DNA from: Oribacterium sp. KHPX15
Lineage (GTDB): Bacteria > Bacillota > Clostridia > Lachnospirales > Lachnospiraceae
Direction: 5' to 3'
NCBI RefSeq assembly: GCF_900107835.1
Contig: NZ_FNRG01000001.1
Span: 248,001-312,000, forward strand
DNA: 64,000 bases
Shown: one piece after another, positions 32,375-42,290 of the stretch
Layout: each line of letters begins with the position of its first letter
Numbering within the stretch: the stretch's first letter is position 1
Program-made: the position numbers and the translations under genes
Notes under the pieces: model-generated
Database searches by the model: none
The model's input: the letters and a program-made list of their open reading frames with translations, nothing else
Told to the model about the DNA's origin: nothing

Positions 32375-35300
32375 ATGTTTAAAAAAGTTGATACAAACAT
32401 GAACTTCGTAGAGCGCGAGAATGAGGTTGAGGAGTTCTGGAAACAGAATCATATCTTTGAGGATTCCATCAAAGAGCATGAGGGAGATCCTTCTTACGTA
32501 TTCTACGACGGTCCTCCTACCGCAAATGGAAAACCTCATATCGGACATGTTGAGACCAGAGCATTTAAGGACATGATCCCAAGATACCGTGCCATGAAGG
32601 GTTCTATGGTTCCCAGAAAGGCAGGATGGGATACCCACGGACTTCCTGTAGAGCTGGAAGTTGAAAAGTCCATCGGCATCAACGGAAAAGAGCAGATTGA
32701 GAAGTATGGAGTTGCGCCTTTTATAGATTTATGTAAGGAAAATGTCTGGAAGTATAAGGGCATGTGGGAGGATTTCTCCTACAAGGTAGGCTTCTGGGCA
32801 GATATGGACAATCCATATGTTACTTATCACGATGATTTTATCGAGTCCGAGTGGTGGGCTCTTAAAGAGATCTGGAAGAAGGGTCTACTCTATGAAGGCT
32901 TCAAGGTAGTTCCTTACTGCCCGCGCTGCGGAACCCCTCTTTCCAGCCACGAAGTAGCTCAGGGCTATAAGGAGTTAAATGAGCGTTCAGCCATCGTTCG
33001 TTTCAAGGCAAAGGATCAGGATTTCTACTTCCTTGCATGGACAACCACACCATGGACACTTCCTTCCAATACCGGACTTTGCGTAAACCCGGATCTTGAG
33101 TATTCAAAGGTTAAGGCTGCTGACGGATATACATATGTCATGGCTTCATCACTTCTTGACAAGGTTCTTTCACCTCTTGCAAAGGAAGGCGAGAAGGCTT
33201 ATGAGGTTCTTGAGACCTATAAGGGAACAGATCTTGTGGGAATTGATTACGAGCCCCTTTATCAGTGCGCGGCAGATGTGGCAGCGAAGCAGCACAAGAG
33301 AGCTCATTATGTAGTATGTGATCCTTACGTTACAGCTGAGGACGGTACAGGTATCGTTCACCAGGCTCCTGCATTCGGTGAAGATGATGCCCGTGTAGGC
33401 CGTGAGAATGATATGCCTCTCGTTAAGTTCGTTGATGAGAGCGGATGCATGACTGCCGAGACTCCTTTCGCAGGCATGAGATGTAAGCCTACAGAAAAGG
33501 AAATCGCAGAGGGTGCTATCAGCTGTGATCCTGAGGTATTGAAGGATCTTTCATCAAGAAAGCTTCTTTACGATGCTCCAAAGTTCACACACTCATATCC
33601 TCACTGCTGGAGATGTGATACTCCGCTTATCTACTACGCAAGAGAATCCTGGTTCATTAAGATGAGCGCTGTAAAGGATGACCTTGTTAAGAATAATGCT
33701 ACCGTTAAGTGGTATCCCGAGACCATCGGTTCAGGCCGTTTCGGTGCATGGATCGAGAATGTTCAGGACTGGGGTCTTTCACGTAACCGTTATTGGGGAA
33801 CTCCTCTCAATATCTGGGTATGTAAGGACTGCGGCGAAAAGGATGCCATCGGTTCCATTCAGGAACTCAAAGAAAGAGCATATAACTATGAAGATGTTCT
33901 TTCAGAGCTTAAGGCTTCCGGCAAGGAGGGTTACAGCTCAGATTACGTAGGTTACGAGCATATCGAGCTCCACAAGCCTTACGTTGACAAGCTTACCTGC
34001 AAGTGTCCTAAGTGCGGCGGCGACATGAAGAGAGTACCTGAGGTTATCGACTGCTGGTTCGATTCGGGCGCTATGCCATACGCACAGCATCATTATCCAT
34101 TTGAGAACAAGGAGCTTTTCGAGGCACAGTTCCCTGCACAGTTTATCTGTGAGGCCGTTGACCAGACCAGAGGCTGGTTCTACTCACTTCTTGCAGAGAG
34201 CACAATCCTCTTTAACAAGGCACCTTATGAGAACGTTCTCGTACTCGGACACGTTCAGGACGAGAACGGTCAGAAGATGAGTAAGTCCAAGGGTAATGCT
34301 GTTGACCCTATGGATGCATTAAAGAAGCACGGCGCGGACGCTATCCGCTGGTTCTTCTACACAAACTCAGCACCATGGCTTCCAAACAGATTCCATGACA
34401 AGGCTGTAGTTGAAGGACAGCGTAAGTTCCTTTCCACACTTTGGAACACCTATGCATTCTTCGTGCTTTATGCAAATATTGATGATTTTGACCCAACTAA
34501 GTATTCACTTGAGTACGATAAGCTCGGGGTTATGGATAAATGGCTTCTCAGCAAGCTCAATTCCGTAGTCAAGTCAGTAGATGACAATCTTACAAACTTC
34601 AGAATCCCTGAGGCCGCAAATGCCCTTCAGGAATTTGCGGATGATATGTCCAACTGGTATGTTCGCCGTTCAAGAGAACGTTTCTGGGCAAAGGGTATGG
34701 AGCAGGACAAGATCAATGCTTACATGACTCTTTACACCACACTGGTTACCTTCTCAAAGATTGCGGCACCTATGGTTCCGTTCATCACAGAGTCCATCTA
34801 CAGAAATCTTGTCTGCACAGTGGATTCTCAGGCAAAGAAGTCAGTTCACCTCTGCTCTTTCCCTGAGGCGGATGAGTCTATGATTGATGCAGCTCTTGAA
34901 GAGAGCATGGATAAGGTACTCCGTATAGTAATCCTCGGACGTGCTGCAAGAAATACAGCTGCTGTTAAGAACCGTCAGCCTATCGGCAACATGTATGTGA
35001 AGTCAGAATCCGGTCTTGACCAGTATTACATTGATATCATCGAGGATGAGCTTAATGTAAAGAATGTCATTTTCCAGGATGACTTAAGGGCATTTACTTC
35101 CTACACCTTCAAGCCGCAGCTTAAGACAGTAGGTCCAAAATATGGAAAGCATCTGAATTCGATTCGTACATATCTTTCAGAGATCGATGGATCAAAGGCC
35201 ATGGACGATCTCGAGACTAACGGCGAAATCAAGTTCACAGTTGATGGAGATGCAGAAGTTTCACTTACAAAGGATGACCTTCTTATAGATGTATCCGAGA

Positions 35301-35626
35301 AGGGTGGATTTGTCACAGAAGAGGGCAATAATCTCACCGTTGTTCTCGATACAAATCTCACACCGGAGCTCATCGAAGAGGGCTTTGTAAGAGAAATCAT
35401 TTCAAAGATTCAGACAATGCGTAAAGAGGCCGGCTTCGAGGTAATGGATCATATCAAGGTATATGTGAAGGACAACGATAAGATGGCTAATCTTATGCGT
35501 AAGAACGAAAGCGAGATCATAAGAGTAGTTATGGCGGACACAATCGTGTATAATCTTACTCAGGGATACGAGAAGGAATGGGATATCAATGGAGAGACCA
35601 TGACTCTTGCTGTCGAAAAGATCTAA
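32375..35626 (+). CDS. ileS: Isoleucyl-tRNA synthetase, eukaryote-like (IleS2) type
   Basis: 1083 aa class I synthetase: HIGH motif in KPHIGHVETRAF, KMSKSKGNAVDP, CP1 editing domain (TTPWTLPSN, TAEDGTGIVHQAPAFGEDD) and an anticodon-binding C-terminus. Length and sequence around GLPVELEVEKSIGINGKEQI fit the long IleS2 class rather than the about 920-aa IleS1 class; IleS2 enzymes are generally insensitive to mupirocin (family knowledge). No T-box is seen upstream. RBS AAGGAG. Confidence 0.95.
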   Translation: MFKKVDTNMNFVERENEVEEFWKQNHIFEDSIKEHEGDPSYVFYDGPPTANGKPHIGHVETRAFKDMIPRYRAMKGSMVPRKAGWDTHGLPVELEVEKSIGINGKEQIEKYGVAPFIDLCKENVWKYKGMWEDFSYKVGFWADMDNPYVTYHDDFIESEWWALKEIWKKGLLYEGFKVVPYCPRCGTPLSSHEVAQGYKELNERSAIVRFKAKDQDFYFLAWTTTPWTLPSNTGLCVNPDLEYSKVKAADGYTYVMASSLLDKVLSPLAKEGEKAYEVLETYKGTDLVGIDYEPLYQCAADVAAKQHKRAHYVVCDPYVTAEDGTGIVHQAPAFGEDDARVGRENDMPLVKFVDESGCMTAETPFAGMRCKPTEKEIAEGAISCDPEVLKDLSSRKLLYDAPKFTHSYPHCWRCDTPLIYYARESWFIKMSAVKDDLVKNNATVKWYPETIGSGRFGAWIENVQDWGLSRNRYWGTPLNIWVCKDCGEKDAIGSIQELKERAYNYEDVLSELKASGKEGYSSDYVGYEHIELHKPYVDKLTCKCPKCGGDMKRVPEVIDCWFDSGAMPYAQHHYPFENKELFEAQFPAQFICEAVDQTRGWFYSLLAESTILFNKAPYENVLVLGHVQDENGQKMSKSKGNAVDPMDALKKHGADAIRWFFYTNSAPWLPNRFHDKAVVEGQRKFLSTLWNTYAFFVLYANIDDFDPTKYSLEYDKLGVMDKWLLSKLNSVVKSVDDNLTNFRIPEAANALQEFADDMSNWYVRRSRERFWAKGMEQDKINAYMTLYTTLVTFSKIAAPMVPFITESIYRNLVCTVDSQAKKSVHLCSFPEADESMIDAALEESMDKVLRIVILGRAARNTAAVKNRQPIGNMYVKSESGLDQYYIDIIEDELNVKNVIFQDDLRAFTSYTFKPQLKTVGPKYGKHLNSIRTYLSEIDGSKAMDDLETNGEIKFTVDGDAEVSLTKDDLLIDVSEKGGFVTEEGNNLTVVLDTNLTPELIEEGFVREIISKIQTMRKEAGFEVMDHIKVYVKDNDKMANLMRKNESEIIRVVMADTIVYNLTQGYEKEWDINGETMTLAVEKI

Positions 35627-35650
35627 AAATATACTGATCAGATCAGAACC

Positions 35651-35685
35651 CCTTATGGAAACAATCTGAATGTGTTTCCATAAGG
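35651..35685. repeat. Intercistronic hairpin between ileS and glgP
   Basis: CCTTATGGAAACA / TGTTTCCATAAGG, perfect 13-bp stem, nine-nt loop, no T-run. A second small palindrome (CGAAAT-TTAT-ATTTCG) follows just before the glgP ribosome binding site. Confidence 0.6.
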
Positions 35686-35720
35686 ATTCGAAATTTATAT
35701 TTCGAGAAAGGAATAGGATA

Positions 35721-38177
35721 GTGGAGAAGTTCGATAAGGAATTATTCAAAAAAGAAATTAAGAGCAGTGCCCGCAAGCTTTATCGCAGATCACTTGAGGA
35801 TCTCAATACAAAGGAGGCTTTTTTTGCAGTTTCTTATGCTGTTCAGAACACCATCATTGATGACTGGATGGCAACTCAGAAGGTAACTGAGAAAAAGGAC
35901 GCCAAGAGAGTTTATTATCTTTCAATGGAATTCCTCATGGGAAGAGCTCTCGGCAACAATATCATAAATCTCACTTGTCGTGATGAAATCAAGGAAGCCC
36001 TTGAGGAGCTGCATCTTGATCTCAATGCCATTGAGGATGAGGAACCTGACTGGGCTCTCGGAAACGGTGGTCTCGGAAGACTTGCAGCATGTTTCCTGGA
36101 TTCCCTTGCAACTCTCGGATATTGGGCATGCGGATGTGGAATACGCTATAAATACGGTATGTTCAAGCAGCAGATCGTTAACGGATATCAGAAGGAAGTA
36201 CCTGACGACTGGCTTAAGGACGGAAATCCTTTTGAGCTTCGTCGTGCAGAGCTTTCAAAGGAAGTAAAGTTCGGAGGATGGGTAGAAGCTGTAAACCACA
36301 ACGGAAAGCTTAAATTCGAACAAAAGGGATACCAGTCAGTTATCGCGATTCCATATGATACACCTGTAGTAGGTTACAACAATCACGTTGTTGATACTCT
36401 TCGTGTATGGGATGCACAGGCAAAGGAAACCTTCCGTCTTGATGAGTTTGATAAAGGTAATTACGAGGCAGCTGTTGAAAATGAGAACATGGCCCGTAAC
36501 ATAGTTGAAGTTCTTTATCCCAATGATAATCACTATGCAGGTAAGGAGCTTCGTCTTCGCCAGCAGTATTTCTTTATTTCAGCTTCCGTACAGACAGCTG
36601 TAAAGGATTATGTTGACAGACACGACGGAGACATTAAGCACCTCTATGAGAAGGTTGCCTTCCAGTTAAATGATACACACCCTACAGTTGCGGTAGCAGA
36701 GCTTATGAGGGTTCTTATGGATGATTATGAGCTTTCATGGGATGAGGCATGGGAAATAACCAAAAAGACCTGTGCATATACAAACCACACCATCATGGCT
36801 GAGGCCCTTGAGAAGTGGCCTATCGAGCTTTTCTCAAAGCTTCTTCCACGTATCTATCAGATCGTTGAGGAGATCAACCGCCGCTTCTGTGAGTATATCC
36901 GTGACAAGTATCCTGAGAATGCCGAGCATAAGATTGCAAAGATGGCTATCATTTATGACGGACAGGTTAAGATGGCTCACCTTGCCATCGTTGGCGGACA
37001 TGCCGTAAACGGTGTTGCACAGCTTCATACAGAGATCCTCAAAAAGGAAACTCTTAAGGATTTCTATGAACTGTATCCTGAGAAGTTCTCAAGCAAGACA
37101 AACGGTATCACACAGCGCAGATGGCTTCTTCATGCAAATCCTGAGCTTGCCGAATGGATTTCTGACAAGATCGGTGATGGCTGGATAACAGATCTCTCCA
37201 AGATCAGCAAGCTGGCAGTTTATGCTGATGATGAAAAGTGTCAGGCAGAGTTCATGGCTATCAAGCGCCATAACAAAGAACGTCTTGCCAAGTATATACT
37301 TGAGCACAACGGAATTCAGGTTTCTACCGATGCCATCTTCGATGTCATGGTAAAGAGACTTCACGAGTACAAGAGACAGCTTCTCAACATACTTCATGTA
37401 ATGTATGTATACAACCAGCTTAAAGATCATCCCGAGATGAAGTTCCATCCTCATGTTTATATCTTTGGTGCAAAGGCAGCTGCAGGTTACAAGACAGCAA
37501 AGCTTACAATCAAGCTTATCAATAATGTTGCCAATGTTATAAACAACGATGAGTCCATAAACGGAAAGATCAAGGTTGTTTTCATCGAGGATTACAGAGT
37601 ATCCAATGCCGAGCTTATCATCCCGGCTGCAGATATTTCAGAGCAGATTTCAACAGCTTCAAAGGAAGCTTCCGGAACCTCAAACATGAAGCTTATGCTT
37701 AACGGTGCCCTTACACTTGGAACTATGGATGGTGCCAATGTTGAGATCGTTAAGGAAGTTGGTCATGAATATGCATTCACCTTTGGATTGTCCTCTGATG
37801 AGGTTATCGCTCTTGAGCATAATCATCAGTACAACCCTATGGAGATCTTCAACCACAATCAGGAGATCAGAAGAGTACTTATGCAGCTTGTAAACGGATA
37901 TTACAGCCCTGAGAATCCTGAGCTGTTCCGTCCGCTTTACAACTCACTTCTCAATACACAGGAATCAGATGTGGCTGACCGTTACTTCATACTTAAGGAT
38001 TTCGCTTCCTATGACGAAGCTCAGAGAAGAGCCTGCGAGCAGTACGAGGATGAGTCCTGGTGGGCTAAGGCAGGAATTCTCAATACTTCACATGCCGGAA
38101 AGTTCTCATCTGACAGAACTATCGAAGAGTATGTTGATGAGATTTGGAAGCTTGACAGAATCAAGGTTAAAGTTTAA
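35721..38177 (+). CDS. glgP: Glycogen/starch phosphorylase
   Basis: 818 aa, PLP-dependent GT35 enzyme releasing glucose-1-phosphate from alpha-1,4-glucans. N-terminal YYLSMEFLMGR and ALGNGGLGRLAACFLDS; PLP lysine in GTSNMKLMLNGALTLGTMDGAN shown by its SNMK core. Starts with GTG at 35721 (AGAAAGGA 9 nt upstream), giving the usual MEKFDKELFKKE start; the longer in-frame extension has no binding site. Storage polysaccharide use fits the lifestyle of rumen/gut Lachnospiraceae. Confidence 0.95.
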   Translation: MEKFDKELFKKEIKSSARKLYRRSLEDLNTKEAFFAVSYAVQNTIIDDWMATQKVTEKKDAKRVYYLSMEFLMGRALGNNIINLTCRDEIKEALEELHLDLNAIEDEEPDWALGNGGLGRLAACFLDSLATLGYWACGCGIRYKYGMFKQQIVNGYQKEVPDDWLKDGNPFELRRAELSKEVKFGGWVEAVNHNGKLKFEQKGYQSVIAIPYDTPVVGYNNHVVDTLRVWDAQAKETFRLDEFDKGNYEAAVENENMARNIVEVLYPNDNHYAGKELRLRQQYFFISASVQTAVKDYVDRHDGDIKHLYEKVAFQLNDTHPTVAVAELMRVLMDDYELSWDEAWEITKKTCAYTNHTIMAEALEKWPIELFSKLLPRIYQIVEEINRRFCEYIRDKYPENAEHKIAKMAIIYDGQVKMAHLAIVGGHAVNGVAQLHTEILKKETLKDFYELYPEKFSSKTNGITQRRWLLHANPELAEWISDKIGDGWITDLSKISKLAVYADDEKCQAEFMAIKRHNKERLAKYILEHNGIQVSTDAIFDVMVKRLHEYKRQLLNILHVMYVYNQLKDHPEMKFHPHVYIFGAKAAAGYKTAKLTIKLINNVANVINNDESINGKIKVVFIEDYRVSNAELIIPAADISEQISTASKEASGTSNMKLMLNGALTLGTMDGANVEIVKEVGHEYAFTFGLSSDEVIALEHNHQYNPMEIFNHNQEIRRVLMQLVNGYYSPENPELFRPLYNSLLNTQESDVADRYFILKDFASYDEAQRRACEQYEDESWWAKAGILNTSHAGKFSSDRTIEEYVDEIWKLDRIKVKV

Positions 38178-38190
38178 TGACTATTCAATG

Positions 38191-38228
38191 AAAAAGCGAG
38201 CCGGTGTCGATACCGGCTCGCTTTTTTA
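38191..38228. terminator. Bidirectional terminator between glgP and the GNAT gene
   Basis: AAAAAGCGAGCCGGT / ACCGGCTCGCTTTTT perfect stem, six-nt loop; A/T runs on both sides serve both convergent genes. Confidence 0.92.
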
Positions 38229-39131
38229 TACCATCATATATACAATTCTTTCGGTCTCGACATATCCGAGGCCTTCATAAAGATTAAGTGCTATTACATT
38301 GTTACTTGAAACCTGTAAAAGTATTTTTTTGTACTTCCCGGGTTTTTCGTAGTTTTCCACGGCTTTCATAAGGGCTTTCCCATGGCCTTTTCCCAGATAC
38401 TTGTCATACACCAGAAGTCCGTACAGATAAAGCGTTTCTTTATCATAACCTGTGAGATGCACTTCTCCGTATTTATTGCAAAGATCATCGCCGGGGTCTG
38501 ATATGGGATGCTCCAGAACCTTTTCCATAAGCAGCTCATCATAAAGGTGTACTGCCCCTATAGATCTTAAAGTCTCATAGGTATCCGGTGCCACAAATGG
38601 GACAGGAGCCTTTAGCCTGAAGGTCTGATCCCCTGATTCATCATGGAAATCACCCTTACAGAGGAAATCATCTGTATCTGATCCACCATGCAAATCACTT
38701 TCAGGGAAGTAACCATCTGGTTCTGATTCATCATCGGATTCAAAACAGATACGCTCATATGCGGCGCAATCAGAACCTGTCAGCGGTTTCTTTATCATGA
38801 ATTTTATCTTTACATCTCTGAAATCATCCCGAAGACTGTTGTAACACATGGAAAAAAAGCCGATTCCTCTCATGGACGGGTGGGTAAAGGCTTCTACCTC
38901 GATAACTTTTTTCCCTTCCACAGTCTCACCGAGAAAATAGCCTGACAGAACCGCAAAAAGTTCTGAATCAAGACCACTTTCCTCTTTATCATCGTTTCTG
39001 ACAATATAATAAAAATCCCCGTCAAGATCGCTGTCATAGTTCGTATGATCTGCGAGATTACATTCATTGACAAGCTCACATACAGCGGCTCTGTCCATAT
39101 CTTCCAATTCTTTAAATAATTCAGCTTCCAT
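38226..39131 (-). CDS. GNAT-family N-acetyltransferase
   Basis: 301 aa. C-terminal GNAT domain (about 200-301) with the acetyl-CoA loop YDKYLGKGHGKALMKA and LQVSSNNVIALNLYEGLGYVE. The N-terminal half looks like a second, degenerate GNAT unit (FTHPSMRGIGFFSMCYNSL). Central region 140-170 is very acidic. Acceptor substrate unknown. Convergent with glgP, divergent from the membrane-protein operon. Confidence 0.85.
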   Translation of the reverse strand: MEAELFKELEDMDRAAVCELVNECNLADHTNYDSDLDGDFYYIVRNDDKEESGLDSELFAVLSGYFLGETVEGKKVIEVEAFTHPSMRGIGFFSMCYNSLRDDFRDVKIKFMIKKPLTGSDCAAYERICFESDDESEPDGYFPESDLHGGSDTDDFLCKGDFHDESGDQTFRLKAPVPFVAPDTYETLRSIGAVHLYDELLMEKVLEHPISDPGDDLCNKYGEVHLTGYDKETLYLYGLLVYDKYLGKGHGKALMKAVENYEKPGKYKKILLQVSSNNVIALNLYEGLGYVETERIVYMMV

Positions 39132-39153
39132 AGCAAGGATTATAGCACATTTT

Positions 39154-39182
39154 TTGACACCTACAGCCCATTATGATAAAAT
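39154..39182 (+). promoter_or_regulatory. Promoter of the 39.2-44.7 kb operon
   Basis: TTGACA, 17-bp spacer, TAAAAT. Confidence 0.7.
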
Positions 39183-39220
39183 ACATTAGCCTTTATAGAA
39201 ATCAGTTAAAAGGAGATATC

Positions 39221-39370
39221 ATGGAGAAGATTTATAAAACAATGAGAGATACCGGAGCCGGCTCAATCGCCCTCGGAATAGTGATCCTTGTTGCAGGAAT
39301 AACAGTTGGCATTATTTCCATCATAAACGGAACCGTACTTTTAAAGCGTAAGAACGAACTTACTTTCTAA
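39221..39370 (+). CDS. Small membrane protein
   Basis: 49 aa with one long hydrophobic segment (about 16-39: IALGIVILVAGITVGIISI) between a basic N-terminus and a KRKNE tail. Strong AAAGGAG 7 nt before ATG. No family recognised. First gene of the operon; the VanZ-like gene begins 2 bp after its stop. Confidence 0.75.
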   Translation: MEKIYKTMRDTGAGSIALGIVILVAGITVGIISIINGTVLLKRKNELTF

Positions 39371-39372
39371 AA

Positions 39373-39876
39373 ATGGCAAAGCATTCAACCAGAAACCAGA
39401 AGATTGGTTGGATCCTTTTCGTACTTTATCTTGCGGCTCTTCTTTATCTCATGTTTTTTTCAGAGATGGAACAGAGAGGAGTAGGCGCAAAAACAGAATA
39501 CACCTACAATCTTACACCCTTTGTTGAGATCAGCAGATACCTGTTTTCCGGTAAGCAGATAGGCCTGAGAGGGGTTTTGCTCAATCTATACGGAAATATT
39601 CTGGGATTTATGCCCTTCGGTTTTATCCTGGGTGTTATCAGCTCAAGATGCAGGGAGCATTGGTATAATGCTGTGATATGCACATATCTTTTGAGCTTCA
39701 GTATCGAGATGATTCAGCTGGTGCTGCGTGCGGGAAGCTGTGATGTGGACGATATCATACTTAACACGTTGGGAGGCACTTTAGGTTATGCTGTTTTCTG
39801 TTTTGTGCAGCACAGAAGGAAAGTTAATTATTTTAAACGTCATCCGCAAAGACGTCATGGATCCAGAGGCATTTAG
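39373..39876 (+). CDS. VanZ-family membrane protein
   Basis: 167 aa, four or five membrane helices. VanZ signatures: YLAALLYLMFFS at the start, YNLTPFVEI, NILGFMPFGFILGV, SIEMIQLVLRAGSCDVDDIILNTLGG split around 115-145. VanZ confers low-level teicoplanin resistance in Tn1546, but most chromosomal members have no proven role. No clear Shine-Dalgarno; likely coupled to the upstream stop. Confidence 0.88.
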   Translation: MAKHSTRNQKIGWILFVLYLAALLYLMFFSEMEQRGVGAKTEYTYNLTPFVEISRYLFSGKQIGLRGVLLNLYGNILGFMPFGFILGVISSRCREHWYNAVICTYLLSFSIEMIQLVLRAGSCDVDDIILNTLGGTLGYAVFCFVQHRRKVNYFKRHPQRRHGSRGI

Positions 39877-40196
39877 TGGCTAATAAAAAGAGATATAATT
39901 ATATACGTAAAAAAATCGCACCGGGCACCTGGTTCAAAGTTATGACTGCAATACTATCCTTTGTTTTACTTGTGTCCTGTATCGTCATTTCCACCTACAT
40001 GGAGGGGAAAGGACCGTTATTCATAGGTGCCATGGGCATAAGTTCAATCATCATGGCTATTTATACAGTTTTTAATTCCATGGTTTTTGAAAAGGATCCC
40101 GAGTGCAATTACATACCTGTACATGCTGCAGGTATCGTTGCAGGAATCATAGTGATTCTATGGCTCATCCTGCTTCTTTTAGGTTTGTTTTTTTGA
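39876..40196 (+). CDS. Three-TM membrane protein (possibly DUF6142)
   Basis: 106 aa, basic N-terminus (KKRYNYIRKKIAPGTW) and three predicted helices (about 20-40, 48-66, 82-105). GTG start overlaps the last base of the VanZ stop codon. The pattern recalls a small Lachnospiraceae membrane family I know as DUF6142, but this is from memory. Function unknown. Confidence 0.65.
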   Translation: MANKKRYNYIRKKIAPGTWFKVMTAILSFVLLVSCIVISTYMEGKGPLFIGAMGISSIIMAIYTVFNSMVFEKDPECNYIPVHAAGIVAGIIVILWLILLLLGLFF

Positions 40197-40202
40197 GGTA
40201 AT

Positions 40203-42290
40203 ATGGAACGATATAACGATGCTGTAGAGCGCATCAGAGAAATCCCGGAAGAAAAGGCTGTGCCGGAAACTTTCCGGGATTATTTCATTACATGTGCTGA
40301 ATTCATTATAAAAATAGATGATTTTATAAAAGAAACTGAAAATATAGATCTGTCCGGATATTCCTTTACTGAAGATAATGACGCCATTCCCGGCAGAAGC
40401 ATTGACCTTCGCAAATGGAATCAGGTGCTGTATGAGGATATGGTAAGAGATTATGATCACTCATACCTTAATCCTGCATACGCTGAAAAGAAGCTTTCTC
40501 CTTATGGCAGTATCCTTTCTGTTCTCCTTTTGGAAATAGAAAACCTCATTCAAAGTGCCTATGAGAAGGACCTTTATGATATAACAAATGTCCTGGAAAC
40601 ATTCATTCAGGTATATTGTCTTTTCACTTCTGATTACAGGGATTTTTCGGATAATGCTGACGCACAGTCACTTCCCGAGGTTAAGACATTAAAAGATGTC
40701 CTTTATTCCTATGCTTATGACTATTCCATGGATTTTCTTAAGAAGCAGATGGACAGACAGTATCTTTGTTCCGATACCTATACGAAAAAAGTCCTGTCAT
40801 CACATGATTTTAAAAATGTTGATGACATATATCTTTATGGAGCTTATATATCAGAAACAGCCTACAAAACCGCAGAGTTTGCAGCTTCTCTTTCAGATGA
40901 AGAGGTGGACCGTATGGCATACACCTGGTATAAAGGATTTAAAGACGGTTTTTTGATCCAGGGAAAGCCATATGATAAAAAATCCCTGATTGAGTTTAGA
41001 TTCCATATTGGTTTTGAAAGAGTTGTAAAACGTGCAGCGGAGTACTTTAAGGAAGATGGTTATGATTTCACTGTTCCGGTGAGATCAGCTCATTTCCTAA
41101 CCAGATCACCGCAGGGAGCTGCTTTACTTTATGAGAGCCCTAACCGGCAGATGGACTATGATCACTGCTATGACCTTTCTCTTGTAATGGGTGACCGTAT
41201 AGCATCACGTATGCTGGAGGAAACAGATCAGATATTCCGTACCTATGATTCGGAAATAAAGCGCTATGCAGGTCCTGTTGTTATGGAAACATTTGGAGAA
41301 CCTGAGTTTGAACCTGTAGAAAAGTTCGAGAAGCTAAGCTTCAACGATCATCAGAAAGAAGTTTACGGAAGATACAGAAGCGAACTTCAAAATACCGTAT
41401 ATAAATATATCGATGCCGAGGAACGTTCCTTCACCATCATTGCATGGCCTCTGCCAACTATAGGACACGATTTTAAAGAAATCTTCCGGGAGACAATTGC
41501 CATCAATACTCTGTCTTCGGAAGCCTATATGCCTGTACAGGCAAGGATTATAGATGCTCTCGATAAAGCTGATTACGTGATTGTGAAAGGCCGTGGAAAT
41601 GATACCGACATGAAGGTGATGCTTCATCCTCTTACTGATCCGGATAAACAGTCAAATTTTGAAAACTGTCTTTCCGATGTAAACATTCCACTTGGGGAAG
41701 TATTCACCTCTCCTTTACTTACAGGCACAGAAGGTGTGCTGAACGTTAAATCAGTATTTATCGATGGTATACAGTTCCATGACTTAAGGATAGTTTTTGA
41801 AAACGGAAGAGTGACAGATTACAGCTGTAAAAACTTTGAAGATCCTGATGCCTCAAAAGCACTGATCCGCCGTGTGATATTCGGAGAAAAGGAAAATCTC
41901 CCCATAGGAGAATTTGCCATCGGAACCAATACTCTTGCATACAAAATGATCGAGAAGTATAAAATCGGTGCAAGGATGCCCATCCTCATTGCAGAGAAAA
42001 CAGGTCCTCATTTTGCAGTAGGCGATACCTGTTACTCCTTTATGGAGGAAATGCATCTCTTCAACCCTGACGGAAAAGAACTCATTGCCAAAGATAATGA
42101 ATGTTCCATCCTCAGAAAAACTGATCCGGATAAAGCTTATTTTGCGGTTCATACGGATATTACAATTCCTTATCATGAACTTGACTCCATTGAGGCTGTA
42201 ACAAGTCATGGCGAACATATCTCCATCATATCCGGCGGCAGATTTGTTCTTGAAGGTACGGAGGTACTGAATGCTCCACTTGACGATTAA
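40203..42290 (+). CDS. Large protein with C-terminal M29-like aminopeptidase domain
   Basis: 695 aa. About residues 1-330 are helical and match nothing I recognise. From about 340 the sequence follows M29 (AmpS/thermophilic) metalloaminopeptidases: GEVFTSPLLTGTEGVLNVK, FHDLRIVFENGRVTDYSC, GEFAIGTNTLAYKM, KTGPHFAVGDTCY and a late His in FAVHTDIT. Glu, His and Tyr metal/catalytic candidates are kept, though the usual HWD reads HTD. Cytosolic. The 3' end overlaps the glycosylase gene by 20 bp. Confidence 0.72.
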   Translation: MERYNDAVERIREIPEEKAVPETFRDYFITCAEFIIKIDDFIKETENIDLSGYSFTEDNDAIPGRSIDLRKWNQVLYEDMVRDYDHSYLNPAYAEKKLSPYGSILSVLLLEIENLIQSAYEKDLYDITNVLETFIQVYCLFTSDYRDFSDNADAQSLPEVKTLKDVLYSYAYDYSMDFLKKQMDRQYLCSDTYTKKVLSSHDFKNVDDIYLYGAYISETAYKTAEFAASLSDEEVDRMAYTWYKGFKDGFLIQGKPYDKKSLIEFRFHIGFERVVKRAAEYFKEDGYDFTVPVRSAHFLTRSPQGAALLYESPNRQMDYDHCYDLSLVMGDRIASRMLEETDQIFRTYDSEIKRYAGPVVMETFGEPEFEPVEKFEKLSFNDHQKEVYGRYRSELQNTVYKYIDAEERSFTIIAWPLPTIGHDFKEIFRETIAINTLSSEAYMPVQARIIDALDKADYVIVKGRGNDTDMKVMLHPLTDPDKQSNFENCLSDVNIPLGEVFTSPLLTGTEGVLNVKSVFIDGIQFHDLRIVFENGRVTDYSCKNFEDPDASKALIRRVIFGEKENLPIGEFAIGTNTLAYKMIEKYKIGARMPILIAEKTGPHFAVGDTCYSFMEEMHLFNPDGKELIAKDNECSILRKTDPDKAYFAVHTDITIPYHELDSIEAVTSHGEHISIISGGRFVLEGTEVLNAPLDD

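Noticed and set aside
39373-39876. Glycopeptide-resistance cluster based on the VanZ-like gene
   Set aside because: No vanHAX or vanY genes nearby; chromosomal VanZ-like proteins are common and mostly unrelated to resistance.
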